A DNA stretch of 58,514 bases from Solobacterium sp. (GTDB lineage: Bacteria > Bacillota_I > Bacilli_A > Erysipelotrichales > Erysipelotrichaceae). A model generated the notes under the pieces. That model saw only the letters and a list, made by a program, of their open reading frames with translations, was not told where the DNA came from and did not search any database. The stretch covers positions 1 to 58,514 of the forward strand of contig JAFRJJ010000031.1 of NCBI GenBank assembly GCA_017432325.1, given 5' to 3'. Within the stretch, counting starts at the first letter, position 1. Each line of letters begins with the position of its first letter. The position numbers and the translations under genes are program-made. Below, in pieces: positions 7,805 through 15,938 of this stretch.

Positions 7805-9514
7805 ATGCTGAAAGGTATTGCTGCTTCATCAGGTGTTGCTATCGCGAAGGTTTACAAACTACAGCAGCCGGTTCTTGAAATCGTCAGAAAAGACGCTGAA
7901 CCGGAAGAAGAACTCAAAAAACTGGATGCTGCATTCACAAAGACTGTAAGTGATGTTGAGAAGATCAAGGAAGTTGCATCCAAGAGTCTGAAAGCTGAAG
8001 AACTCGCTGTTTTCGATGCGCATCTGATGATGGCTAATGACCCGGAACTCCGCGGTCAGATCGAAGATATGATCAAGAATGACAGAGTCAATGCTGAATT
8101 TGCTACCGAACAGGTCGCAAACATGATGGTCATGATCTTCGAATCAATGGAAGATGCTTACATGAGAGAAAGAGCTGCCGACATCAAGGACGTTACATTC
8201 CGTCTGAAGTGCAACCTCTGCGGTAAGGAAATTCCGAATCTCGCTACACTTGACGAACCGGTCGTTATCGTTGCCAAGGATCTGACTCCTTCCGATACTG
8301 GTTCCCTGAACAAACAGTTTGCTAAAGGCTTCGCAACAGAAATCGGCGGCAGAACAAGCCACAGCGCGATCATGGCAAGATCCCTCGAGATCCCGGCAGT
8401 TGTCGGTGTCAAGGGAATCCTCGATGAAGCGAAAGACGGCGATCCTGTTATCCTCGATGCTCTTGATGGAACAGTTATCCTGAACCCGACACCGGAACAG
8501 GTTGCTGAATTCGAAAAGAGAGGCGAAGAATACCTGAAGGAAAAGGAAGCTCTCAAGGCTATGAAGGATCAGCCTTCCGTTTCCACAGACGGCCACAAAG
8601 TACTGCTCGTCGGCAACATCGGTTCTCCTGCAGATGTTGAAGGCGTTCTGGAAAACGGCGGCGAAGGCGTTGGTCTGTTCCGTACAGAATTCCTTTATAT
8701 GAAGAGCGAAGACGACTTCCCGGATGAAGATACACAGTTCGCTGCTTACAAGCAGGTTCTGGAAGGCATGGAAGGCAGACCTGTTGTTATCCGTACACTG
8801 GATATCGGCGGCGATAAGAAGCTGAAGTACTATCAGTTCGAAGAAGAACTGAACCCGTTCCTCGGCGTACGTGCTGTTCGTTTCTGCCTCATCCGCAAGG
8901 ATATCTTCCGCACACAGCTGAGAGCTCTGCTCCGTGCTTCCGCATTCGGTAAGCTCTGCATCATGTTCCCGATGATCGCAACTGTCGGTGAATTCAAAGA
9001 AGCTAAGAAGTGCTACGAAGATGCACGCGCTGAACTGATCGCTGAAGGCGTCAAAGTCGGTGACGACGTTGAAGTCGGCTGCATGATCGAGATCCCGGCT
9101 GCTGCTGTTCTGGCAGATCAGCTGTCCAAGTATGCAGACTTCTTCTCAATCGGTACAAACGACCTCGTTCAGTACTCCATGGCTGCTGACCGTATGAGCG
9201 AACCTGTTTCCTATCTGTACCAGCCTCTGAACCCGTCTCTGCTGCGTCTCATCAAGATGACGATCGACGGCGCTCACAAGAACGGCAAGTGGTGCGGTAT
9301 GTGCGGTGAGATGGCCGGCGATGAACTGGCAGCTCCTGTACTGCTCGGTCTCGGACTGGATGAATTCTCCATGAGCGCAACATCGATCCTGAGCGCACGC
9401 CGTATGATCAACGGCCTCAGCTATGCTGAGATGCAGGAACTGGCTGCGAAAGCAGTTGAATGCGACACGGAAGAAGAAGTTACTGCTCTGATCAAGAACT
9501 GCATCGGCAAATAA
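7805..9514 (+). CDS. ptsI: PTS enzyme I, phosphoenolpyruvate-protein phosphotransferase
   Basis: Enzyme I takes phosphate from phosphoenolpyruvate and passes it to HPr, the first step of all PTS sugar uptake. The 569-aa product is full length. The phospho-accepting His186 is in GGRTSHSAIMARSLEIPAVVG. The PEP-binding barrel includes FRTEFLYM, RTLDIGGDKKL, IGTNDLVQYSMAADR and the Cys of CGMCGEMAGD. An in-frame TTG at 7799 is closer to the AGGAGG site than ATG 7805, which I prefer. No ptsH is present; the partner gene is acpP. Codon use favours GCT and GTT far more than the neighbours, as expected of a highly expressed gene. Confidence 0.97.
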   Translation: MLKGIAASSGVAIAKVYKLQQPVLEIVRKDAEPEEELKKLDAAFTKTVSDVEKIKEVASKSLKAEELAVFDAHLMMANDPELRGQIEDMIKNDRVNAEFATEQVANMMVMIFESMEDAYMRERAADIKDVTFRLKCNLCGKEIPNLATLDEPVVIVAKDLTPSDTGSLNKQFAKGFATEIGGRTSHSAIMARSLEIPAVVGVKGILDEAKDGDPVILDALDGTVILNPTPEQVAEFEKRGEEYLKEKEALKAMKDQPSVSTDGHKVLLVGNIGSPADVEGVLENGGEGVGLFRTEFLYMKSEDDFPDEDTQFAAYKQVLEGMEGRPVVIRTLDIGGDKKLKYYQFEEELNPFLGVRAVRFCLIRKDIFRTQLRALLRASAFGKLCIMFPMIATVGEFKEAKKCYEDARAELIAEGVKVGDDVEVGCMIEIPAAAVLADQLSKYADFFSIGTNDLVQYSMAADRMSEPVSYLYQPLNPSLLRLIKMTIDGAHKNGKWCGMCGEMAGDELAAPVLLGLGLDEFSMSATSILSARRMINGLSYAEMQELAAKAVECDTEEEVTALIKNCIGK

Positions 9515-9526
9515 TCAAATCCGTTG

Positions 9527-9564
9527 TATAATCGGGATGTACGGAAGTACATTCCGATTTTTTT
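9527..9564 (+). terminator. ptsI terminator with embedded downstream -10
   Basis: A 12-bp stem 9531-9542 with 9547-9558 (one wobble), GGAA loop and T-run ends the ptsI transcript. A perfect TATAAT (9527-9532) runs into the left arm. A start about 7 nt downstream would fall inside the stem, so a pssD transcript begun there would lose the terminator. Confidence 0.75.
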
Positions 9565-9580
9565 ATATATGGAGGCACCT

Positions 9581-10051
9581 ATGAAAAAGATCCTCTTTAT
9601 CTCAAGCACCGGAGGTCACCTGACGGAACTGCTGCAGCTGTCGCCGATGTTTGAACACTGTGACTATCATCTGATCACGGAAAATACAGAGTCCAATCAG
9701 CCGCTGAAAGAAAAATACGGAGACCGTTTTGATACGCTTGTATTCGGAACAAAGGTCCATCTGTTTACATATCTCTTCAAATTCGCGTATAACTGTCTGA
9801 AATCGCTCTGGCTGTATTTCAAGATCAGACCCGATTACGTGATCACGACCGGTACGCACACAGCAGTACCGATGTGCAGGATCGCGCATATATTCCATAA
9901 AAAGGTGATCTGGATCGAAACGATGGCTAACGCAAAAACGGCGACGGCTGCTGGAAAGATGGTATATCCGATCGCTGATCTGTTTATTGTCCAGTGGGAA
10001 AGCATGCTGGAAATCTATCCGGATGCTGTATGCTGGGGGTGGGTATTCTGA
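9581..10051 (+). CDS. PssD/Alg14-like glycosyltransferase subunit
   Basis: A 156-aa protein like PssD/EpsE and the N-terminal half of MurG-type GT1 enzymes (Alg14 role): ISSTGGHLTELLQLSPMF (glycine loop), DYVITTGTHTAVPMCRIAHI, WIETMANAKT and VQWESMLEIYPDAVCWGWVF. In known pairs this subunit anchors the catalytic Alg13/PssE partner at the membrane and the pair adds a second sugar to a lipid-linked sugar. The next gene is that partner, overlapping by one base (TGATG). A GGAGG site precedes ATG 9581. No other polysaccharide gene is nearby. Confidence 0.85.
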   Translation: MKKILFISSTGGHLTELLQLSPMFEHCDYHLITENTESNQPLKEKYGDRFDTLVFGTKVHLFTYLFKFAYNCLKSLWLYFKIRPDYVITTGTHTAVPMCRIAHIFHKKVIWIETMANAKTATAAGKMVYPIADLFIVQWESMLEIYPDAVCWGWVF

Positions 10052-10530
10052 TGATACTGGTAACATTAGGCACACAGGACAAGCAGTTCCCGCGTCTGCT
10101 GCAGGCTGTGCAGAAGGCAATCGATGACGGGACGATCACGGACAAAGTCGTTGTCCAGGCAGGACATACTGTATTTGAAAGCAGGAATATGGAAGTGTTC
10201 AGTTTTATCCCGACAGACCGCTTTGCGGAGTATCTTGACCAGGCTGATATGATCATTACCCACGGCGGGGTAGGAACGATCATGACAGCCCTGAAAGAAA
10301 AAAAGATCATTCTCGGAGCCGCCCGTCTGACACAGTACGGGGAACACCAGAATGACCATCAGATCCAGCTGCTCGAAGCATTTGACCAGGCAGGCTACCT
10401 GATCTACATGAAAGATCTGTCGGACATCACGCCTTATCTGAAGCAGGCGGAAACATTCGAGCCCAAGCCTTATCAAAGCAATACGTCAGCCTTTATCGCA
10501 AAACTGGAGAACTGGATCAAAGATCACTGA
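10051..10530 (+). CDS. PssE/Alg13-like glycosyltransferase catalytic subunit
   Basis: A 159-aa protein like PssE and the C-terminal half of GT1 enzymes: MILVTLGTQDKQFPRLLQ, then THGGVGTIMTALKEKKIILGAARLTQYGEHQNDHQ, the sugar-nucleotide binding region. It should form one enzyme with the preceding PssD-like subunit. The donor sugar cannot be read from sequence. Start 10051 overlaps the previous stop and is preceded by GGGGGTGGG. The 3' end overlaps the convergent DUF1836 gene by 7 bp, with no terminator seen. Confidence 0.85.
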   Translation: MILVTLGTQDKQFPRLLQAVQKAIDDGTITDKVVVQAGHTVFESRNMEVFSFIPTDRFAEYLDQADMIITHGGVGTIMTALKEKKIILGAARLTQYGEHQNDHQIQLLEAFDQAGYLIYMKDLSDITPYLKQAETFEPKPYQSNTSAFIAKLENWIKDH

Positions 10531-11000
10531 TCCTGTTCTTCCAGACATTTATCAATAAACATACCGTGTGAGATGCCTGAAGCAATGTTTTTCAGCAGTG
10601 TCTCACACGTTTTTTCTTCAGAAGCTTCCATCTGATCATGGATCGCTTCCTGAAGAAGGGTACGGAACATTGTATAATACGTTTCCGGTTCATACATTTC
10701 ATTCAGGTCATTCATCACGACCCTGATCTGGTCAATGGACAGAATACGCTTTGACATCACGATAATCACCAGCATTGCAATCTGCTCTTTCGAGTAGGCT
10801 TTTTTGACAGCCTTCGGAAGCAGTTTCTGCTTGACATAATTCGAGATCATGGAACCTGTGATCTGCATTTTCGGGAACGCATTGAGGATCCTGTTCAGAT
10901 AACGTGTTACCTGGTCCAGATACAGACCGACATCGGGAATATCCCTGTACTCCGGCAGGATAAACTCCGCCAGAACCATTTCAGCATTTTCTTTGTTCAT
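10524..11000 (-). CDS. DUF1836 domain protein, possibly leaderless
   Basis: A 158-aa DUF1836 protein (LPEYRDIPDVGLYLDQVTRYLN, MISNYVKQKLLPKAVKKAYSKEQ, MLVIIVMSKRILSIDQIR), a family with a MerR-like winged HTH; the role is unknown but DNA binding is likely. The frame is open to 11039, which would place the start upstream of the promoter. I start at 11000: the -10 TATGAT ends seven bases before this ATG, so the first base of the message would be the A of ATG. No ribosome site is present. Confidence 0.8.
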   Translation of the reverse strand: MNKENAEMVLAEFILPEYRDIPDVGLYLDQVTRYLNRILNAFPKMQITGSMISNYVKQKLLPKAVKKAYSKEQIAMLVIIVMSKRILSIDQIRVVMNDLNEMYEPETYYTMFRTLLQEAIHDQMEASEEKTCETLLKNIASGISHGMFIDKCLEEQDQ

Positions 11001-11006
11001 GACTAC

Positions 11007-11036
11007 ATCATATATACTAACTTTAAAAAACGTCAA
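11007..11036 (-). promoter_or_regulatory. promoter of DUF1836 gene
   Basis: On the minus strand TTGACG (11031-11036) and TATGAT (11007-11012) are 18 bp apart. +1 coincides with the ATG at 11000. Confidence 0.65.
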
Positions 11037-11055
11037 CATGATTCTAAAGAACCTC

Positions 11056-11085
11056 TTGACCGGTTTATTATAAACGGATGATAAT
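11056..11085 (+). promoter_or_regulatory. promoter of hemolysin III gene
   Basis: TTGACC (11056-11061) and GATAAT (11080-11085), 18-bp spacer. The spacer is mostly filled by a dyad centred near 11069 (see separate entry). Confidence 0.6.
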
Positions 11086-11115
11086 ATATTTGTAATCGGT
11101 TATTTAAAAACCGAT
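11060..11115 (+). promoter_or_regulatory. two operator-like dyads at hemolysin III promoter
   Basis: Dyad 1 (11060-11077) is GTTTAT-T-ATAAAC flanked by CCG/CGG and lies between -35 and -10. Dyad 2 (11095-11115) is ATCGGTT/AACCGAT around ATTTAAA and lies between start site and ribosome site. Both share CGGTTWAT-like half sites, as expected of one repressor. Dyad 2 in RNA would also form a hairpin before AGGAGG. Confidence 0.5.
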
Positions 11116-11127
11116 AGGAGGTTCAGC

Positions 11128-11814
11128 ATGACGTCTATCAGTTTTGAACAAATGAATGCAGGGACTTTTCTGGTAAAAGACCCGGTCAGCGCGCTGACAC
11201 ATTTTATCGGTATGATACTGGCTGTACTGGCAATGCCGGTCCTGCTTGTGCACCATGCACAGCACGGAGCTGCCATGAACGCTCTCATCGCGGATGCGGT
11301 ATTTATGATCTCTATGATCCTGCTTTACGGAGCCAGCAGCGCATATCATACATTTGACGCGGAGCAGAAAGTTCGTATGAATCTGAAGAAACTGGATCAT
11401 ATGAGCATCTTCATCCTGATCGCCGGTTCTTATACCCCGATCTGCGTATCCGTCCTGGAACAGCCCGCAGGAATGATCCTGCTGGCAGCGGTGTGGTCCG
11501 TCGCAGCCGCAGGCATGATTTTTAAGTTTTGCTGGGTGACCTGTCCCAGGTGGGTCTCTTCCGTTCTGTACACGGCAATGGGATGGGCCTGCGTATCGGT
11601 GATCCCGAAGCTGATCGCCGGGATGCCGCTGTCCCAGTTCCTCTGGCTGCTGGCAGGGGGGATCTTCTACTCTGTGGGAAGCGTGATCTACGCAAAGAAA
11701 AAACGGATCACACCAACGGCATGGTCCGGATTCGGCAATCATGAACTGTTTCACATCTTCGTGATGCTCGGCAGTTTCTGCCACTTTGTGACAATGATGC
11801 TGATCAGGTTCTAG
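11128..11814 (+). CDS. hemolysin III family (PAQR-like) membrane protein
   Basis: A 228-aa protein with seven membrane segments of the YqfA/hemolysin III family, related to PAQR receptors. The family's metal-site residues are visible: SSAYHTF in segment 2, KKLDHMSIFILIAGSYTP, and the C-terminal FGNHELFHIFVMLGSFCHF. The biochemical role is unsettled; the hemolysin name is historical. It has a good AGGAGG site and a promoter with two dyads. Its TAG stop is the CTAG palindrome shared with the convergent phosphatase gene. Confidence 0.9.
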   Translation: MTSISFEQMNAGTFLVKDPVSALTHFIGMILAVLAMPVLLVHHAQHGAAMNALIADAVFMISMILLYGASSAYHTFDAEQKVRMNLKKLDHMSIFILIAGSYTPICVSVLEQPAGMILLAAVWSVAAAGMIFKFCWVTCPRWVSSVLYTAMGWACVSVIPKLIAGMPLSQFLWLLAGGIFYSVGSVIYAKKKRITPTAWSGFGNHELFHIFVMLGSFCHFVTMMLIRF

Positions 11815-12539
11815 GTTCTGACCGTAATGTAAGGATACGTGGAAGGGACATAGAATTCCTGCATATCATCCAGACGGACACAGGCGAGTGATCTGCCGAA
11901 CACACATCCGCAGTCAATATGCAGGATATTCTTCCCGTGCAGGATGCGGTTCTCATACCAGAACCCGTACAGGAATGTCGGCATATGACCGACGATCATC
12001 ACAACATCATCAAACGGATTATCATTGACGCCGATATGGCTCCAGACAAGCTCGCTAGTCGGGATCTCCGACAGACGTACATCAGGGCGGCAGTATGCGC
12101 CGAGTCCGGCATGTACGAGCAGGAATTTCTTTCCCATGATAGTGAGCTTTTTATAGTACTCCCTGTTCTCCAGATACAGCTTGATATCATAGCATTCCGG
12201 ATAATCTATATTCAGGAACTCATCTGCTGTTTTATAGCCGCCGTTGTAATGCAGCCAGCGGACCAGGTCCATATTGAACAGATCCATGACCCCGTCATTC
12301 TTTTTGACATCGATCAGCGTCTGCGCAAAGTCAGCCAGCCATTCATCATGGTTGCCGAAGATCAGATGCATATTCGGATGAGCCATGATCTCCTGCAGCA
12401 GGGCAATGGAATGATTGCCTCTGTCGCATACATCGCCGATAATATACATTTCATCATATTCACTGAAATTGATCTTTTTCAGCATTTCATCAAATTCATC
12501 TTTGCATCCGTGCAGGTCACTGATCGCATATGTTGCCAT
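11811..12539 (-). CDS. PPP-family metallophosphatase
   Basis: A 242-aa serine/threonine-type or Ap4A-type metallophosphoesterase. The metal motifs are in order: SDLHGCKDEF (DxH), IIGDVCDRGNHS (GDxxDRG), FGNHDEW (GNHD), a His in LLVHAGLG and GHMPT. Possible substrates are phosphoproteins, dinucleoside polyphosphates or cap-like RNA ends; the sequence does not decide. I start at ATG 12539, preceded by GAGGTG, rather than the frame's open end at 12602. The predicted promoter has extended -10 TGGTAGGAT on the minus strand. Confidence 0.85.
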   Translation of the reverse strand: MATYAISDLHGCKDEFDEMLKKINFSEYDEMYIIGDVCDRGNHSIALLQEIMAHPNMHLIFGNHDEWLADFAQTLIDVKKNDGVMDLFNMDLVRWLHYNGGYKTADEFLNIDYPECYDIKLYLENREYYKKLTIMGKKFLLVHAGLGAYCRPDVRLSEIPTSELVWSHIGVNDNPFDDVVMIVGHMPTFLYGFWYENRILHGKNILHIDCGCVFGRSLACVRLDDMQEFYVPSTYPYITVRT

Positions 12540-12611
12540 AGAACACCTCGTGGAATTAATCCTACCACAAACACGGGTCCAGTGGAACGCGGCAGAATGC
12601 AAATCAGAGTT

Positions 12612-12636
12612 CTTGCCGATAATTATCAGGCAGAAC
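12612..12636. promoter_or_regulatory. palindromic operator candidate between divergent genes
   Basis: Centre GATAATTATC (12619-12628) is a perfect palindrome, flanked by TGCC/GGCA (12615-12618, 12630-12633) and TTC/GAA. It lies between the divergent phosphatase and SGNH genes, about 50 bp from each promoter. Confidence 0.45.
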
Positions 12637-12676
12637 TGATAGACATATTTTGCGGACTGTCAAAAAGCTGATCGTG

Positions 12677-12685
12677 TGATATAGT
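12677..12685 (+). promoter_or_regulatory. extended -10 of SGNH gene
   Basis: TGATATAGT, 48 bp before the ATG at 12733. Confidence 0.45.
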
Positions 12686-12732
12686 ATTGTTTACAGGCCG
12701 TCATCAGACGGATATACGACCGGAAAACGATT

Positions 12733-13965
12733 ATGACAGCAAGAAACGGAAATAAAAGGGAAAGCACCAGCAGGACCATCTGGATCATAACAGTGTTATT
12801 GACTGTGCTTCTGGCATTTTTGTATGTGGATACCATGAAAAAGGAACGTCTGGAAACCGCCAGGCTGGAAGAACTGTTCAAAACACAGGTGACAGAAGAA
12901 AAGCAGCAGATACAGGAAGAACAGGCCGCGATCAATGAGCGTCTGGAGAAAGAGCAGAACGATTCATTCTATCAGAAGCTAGCGGACGGCTTCGATGTCA
13001 GGATCCTCGTAACAGGAGGCTCGGTCGCCAACGGAAGGGGCAGCACGGATGCCGGACACACATGGCATTCACTTCTGAAAACACATCTTCAGGATACATA
13101 CGGGATCACAGCGGAAGTGGACAACATTTCCATGAACGACAACACCGCGTATGCAGGCTATGTCAATATCAGGAACCACGAGAGTGAAGAACCGTACGAC
13201 CTGGTGATCATTTCATACGGAGAAGATGACCCGGCGGCCAACTTCGGACTCTATTACGAAGCGGTCATCCGTTCAGCTATGGAAAAGTATCCGGACGCTT
13301 CCGTAATCTGTGTCCCGGAGAGCCTGACCGGTACACCGACTGCCAACACCGGAACAGTGACAGACATCTGTGAAGCATACGGCATTACGGCAGCACCGTC
13401 CGAAACAGTATTTGCTGCTGCCGGACTTCTGAACGATAACGGCTACCCGAACAATGCCGGACAGGAAGCAATCATGCAGGCGGTTGCCGCAGCCATTGAC
13501 TACGGCGCAGAAGCATACCGCGGGAAAGACACCATCTCCTCAGAACGCTATGATGAAGCTTCCGCATATCTGGATGTGATGCATTATTATCCTGCAGGCC
13601 TGTTTACCAGGGAAGGCAATACATTTACCTATACACCGGACCGGGAGATCACCGGAAAGGTGCTCGGCATGGATTACGATTATGTAACAGGCTACAACAG
13701 CTGCAGCATTTATATCACCGGACAGTGGGACGCCCTCGGTCAGGCAGTATTCAACAATACACTGACATATGAAGACCCACAAACACTGAACTCCTCAGGC
13801 AGAAAACATCTGAGAGTCATGAACAACTGGATCAGTGACTGGGGAACTTACAATGATCAGCTGTTCACCATCACCGAGCAGATCATGATCTCCTTTGCCG
13901 AGGATGACAACGGAACACTGCAGGCTGACAGTTTCAGAGGCATCATGATCAGCGGACAGGAATAA
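12733..13965 (+). CDS. membrane-anchored SGNH/GDSL-like hydrolase
   Basis: A 410-aa protein. Residues about 16-34 form one membrane segment (IWIITVLLTVLLAFLYV), then a charged coiled-coil stretch to about 85, then an SGNH-like domain on the outside. The block I serine is in VTGGSVANGRG and block III resembles ISYGEDD. The pattern is that of cell-wall or polysaccharide esterases/deacetylases, but the exact substrate is unknown. The last ~130 residues form an extra beta-rich domain. The ribosome site is weak (CGGAAAACG). It is a single-gene unit ending in a clear terminator. Confidence 0.75.
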   Translation: MTARNGNKRESTSRTIWIITVLLTVLLAFLYVDTMKKERLETARLEELFKTQVTEEKQQIQEEQAAINERLEKEQNDSFYQKLADGFDVRILVTGGSVANGRGSTDAGHTWHSLLKTHLQDTYGITAEVDNISMNDNTAYAGYVNIRNHESEEPYDLVIISYGEDDPAANFGLYYEAVIRSAMEKYPDASVICVPESLTGTPTANTGTVTDICEAYGITAAPSETVFAAAGLLNDNGYPNNAGQEAIMQAVAAAIDYGAEAYRGKDTISSERYDEASAYLDVMHYYPAGLFTREGNTFTYTPDREITGKVLGMDYDYVTGYNSCSIYITGQWDALGQAVFNNTLTYEDPQTLNSSGRKHLRVMNNWISDWGTYNDQLFTITEQIMISFAEDDNGTLQADSFRGIMISGQE

Positions 13966-13974
13966 TACACAGAG

Positions 13975-13999
13975 CAGGCTGCCAGACAGCCTGTTTTTT
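13975..13999 (+). terminator. terminator after SGNH gene
   Basis: A 7-bp stem CAGGCTG/CAGCCTG with a CCAGA loop and six T residues. Confidence 0.9.
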
Positions 14000-14041
14000 C
14001 ATAATCCCTGCATGACGATTCATAAGCCGCGGAAAACCGAT

Positions 14042-14047
14042 TATAAT
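14042..14047 (+). promoter_or_regulatory. -10 of transketolase operon
   Basis: A perfect TATAAT with a weak -35 (TTCATA) 17 bp upstream. Confidence 0.5.
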
Positions 14048-14103
14048 GAAATCAAAGATACGACAGACAACATCATTGCAGAAATCATCATACAGAGGGA
14101 GTT

Positions 14104-14907
14104 ATGAAAACGATCAGCAGCTTGGAACGTATATCGGCAAAGGTCAGGATGATGATCATTGACGAGATCTACAAAGCCCGCTCCGGACACCCGGGCGGGA
14201 GTCTATCTATCGTGGAAGCCCTGGTATATGTATATGAGCGGGAACTCAGAAAAGACAGGGATAAATTCGTTCTCTCAAAAGGCCATGCGGCACCCGCGCT
14301 TTATGCCGTGCTTGCGCTCAAGGGTTATTTCCCGGAAGAAGAACTTGATCATCTGCGTCAGTCCGGGAGTATGCTTCAGGGACATCCCAGCATCATGACA
14401 CCGGGTGTTGATATGTGCACCGGGTCACTGGGCCAGGGCCTGTCTGCAGCCTGCGGCATGGCGCTTGGCGCAAAGTATCTGAAACAGGATACGAACGTGT
14501 ACGCCATCGTAGGCGACGGTGAAAGCCAGGAAGGGCAGATCTGGGAAGCCCTGCATTTTGCCGCGCATTACCATCTGGAAAATCTCTGCGTCATGTTCGA
14601 CTGGAACGGTCTGCAGATCGAAGGAAAAGTCGATGATGTCATGAATCTCAGGGATATGGACAAGCGTGTCAGGGACTGCGGTTTCAATGTCATGACGGTC
14701 AACGGACATGATTTCACTGAACTCGCCAGAGCCTTTGAACTGTTCCATACGGCATCTGACAAACCGACGGCGATCATCCTGAAAACAGTCAAAGGAAAAG
14801 GTGTATCCTTCATGGAAAACAAAGCCGGGTGGCACGGGAAGGCACCGGATGAGGAACAGTATCTGCAGGCAGTTCAGGAACTGAAGGAGGTGCTGGATCA
14901 TGAGTAA
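14104..14907 (+). CDS. transketolase, N-terminal subunit
   Basis: A 267-aa subunit with the thiamine-diphosphate binding (PP) domain of transketolase, which moves two-carbon units between sugar phosphates in the cytoplasm. Visible motifs are the GHPGGSLS loop, LSKGHAAPALYAVLALKGYF, CTGSLGQGLSAACGMALG, and the GDG...N cofactor motif VGDGESQEGQIWEA...FDWNGLQ. The catalytic pyrimidine half is the next gene, 8 bp overlapping, so the two form one split enzyme. Split transketolases often serve ribose synthesis where the oxidative pentose branch is absent; here that is inference. Confidence 0.93.
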   Translation: MKTISSLERISAKVRMMIIDEIYKARSGHPGGSLSIVEALVYVYERELRKDRDKFVLSKGHAAPALYAVLALKGYFPEEELDHLRQSGSMLQGHPSIMTPGVDMCTGSLGQGLSAACGMALGAKYLKQDTNVYAIVGDGESQEGQIWEALHFAAHYHLENLCVMFDWNGLQIEGKVDDVMNLRDMDKRVRDCGFNVMTVNGHDFTELARAFELFHTASDKPTAIILKTVKGKGVSFMENKAGWHGKAPDEEQYLQAVQELKEVLDHE

Positions 14908-15826
14908 AACAGCAACCAGAACATCTTACGGAAAACGGCTCCTGGAACTGGTCAGGGAACATCCTGACATTGTCGTGCTGGACGCCGACCTCGCAAGCTC
15001 GGTCCAGACAAATATCGTCAAACAGGAATATCCGGAACAGTTCATCGAATGCGGCATCGCGGAAGCCAATATGATGGGCACAGCAGCCGGACTCGCCGTC
15101 ATGGGACTGGTTCCTTTTACGGGAAGCTTCGCGATGTTTTCGGCAGGCAGGGCTTACGAACAGGTCCGCAACAGCATCGGCTATCCGCATCTGAACGTCA
15201 AGATCGGGGCATCGCATGCCGGGATCTCGACCGGAGAGGACGGGGCATCGCACCAGTGCTGCGAAGACATTGCGCTGATGAGAACGATCCCCGGCATGGT
15301 CGTCCTATCACCAGCAGACGATATCGAGGCCAGGGCCTGCGTCACGGCAGCTTATGAACATCAGGGACCCGTCTATATGCGCTTCAGCAAATACGCAGTC
15401 GAAGCGGTCCATGATGAGAACTATCGCTTTGAGATCGGCAAGGGTGAAGTCCTGAAAGAAGGCAGTGACCTGGCAGTGATCTCTACAGGCATCCTGACGT
15501 CCGAATGCCTGAAAGCCGCGGAGGAACTGGAACAGGAAGGAAAGCACGTCCGTGTGATCAATATCTGCTCCATCAAACCGATCGATGAAGCACTGATCAT
15601 ACAGGCCGCAAAGGAATGCGGAAAGATCATCACGGTCGAAGAGCACAGCGTGATCGGCGGACTCGGCGAAGCTGTCTGCGGAACAGTCTGTGAAGCATAT
15701 CCCGTCCCTGTGCACAGGATCGGCATCCAGGATGTATACGGACACAGCGGAAAAGGCAGTGTCCTGCTGGATGAATTCGGTCTGACAGCAGAGCATCTGA
15801 AACAGGAATTCGAAAAGTTCCTATAA
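14900..15826 (+). CDS. transketolase, C-terminal subunit
   Basis: A 308-aa subunit with the pyrimidine-binding and C-terminal domains. The catalytic Glu that activates thiamine diphosphate is in CGIAEANMMGTAAGLA. SHAGISTGEDGASHQCCEDIALMRTIPG and the C-terminal INICSIKPIDEALI...EEHSVIGGLGEAV match transketolase. The start overlaps the N-subunit stop (ATGAGTAA), with an AAGGAGGTG site upstream. No terminator is obvious; yebC has its own promoter 72 bp downstream. Confidence 0.93.
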   Translation: MSKTATRTSYGKRLLELVREHPDIVVLDADLASSVQTNIVKQEYPEQFIECGIAEANMMGTAAGLAVMGLVPFTGSFAMFSAGRAYEQVRNSIGYPHLNVKIGASHAGISTGEDGASHQCCEDIALMRTIPGMVVLSPADDIEARACVTAAYEHQGPVYMRFSKYAVEAVHDENYRFEIGKGEVLKEGSDLAVISTGILTSECLKAAEELEQEGKHVRVINICSIKPIDEALIIQAAKECGKIITVEEHSVIGGLGEAVCGTVCEAYPVPVHRIGIQDVYGHSGKGSVLLDEFGLTAEHLKQEFEKFL

Positions 15827-15897
15827 AGCGGATCTTATCCGGTCAGCATGAAAAATGTGAATTTGAGATGAAAACAGTTCTCTTTCAAAGAGCACTT

Positions 15898-15906
15898 TGC
15901 TATAAT
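15898..15906 (+). promoter_or_regulatory. extended -10 promoter of yebC
   Basis: TGCTATAAT, a consensus extended -10, 33 bp before the yebC ATG. Confidence 0.65.
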
Positions 15907-15938
15907 TATCGGGTAAATTCGGAAGGTGGTTATTATTT

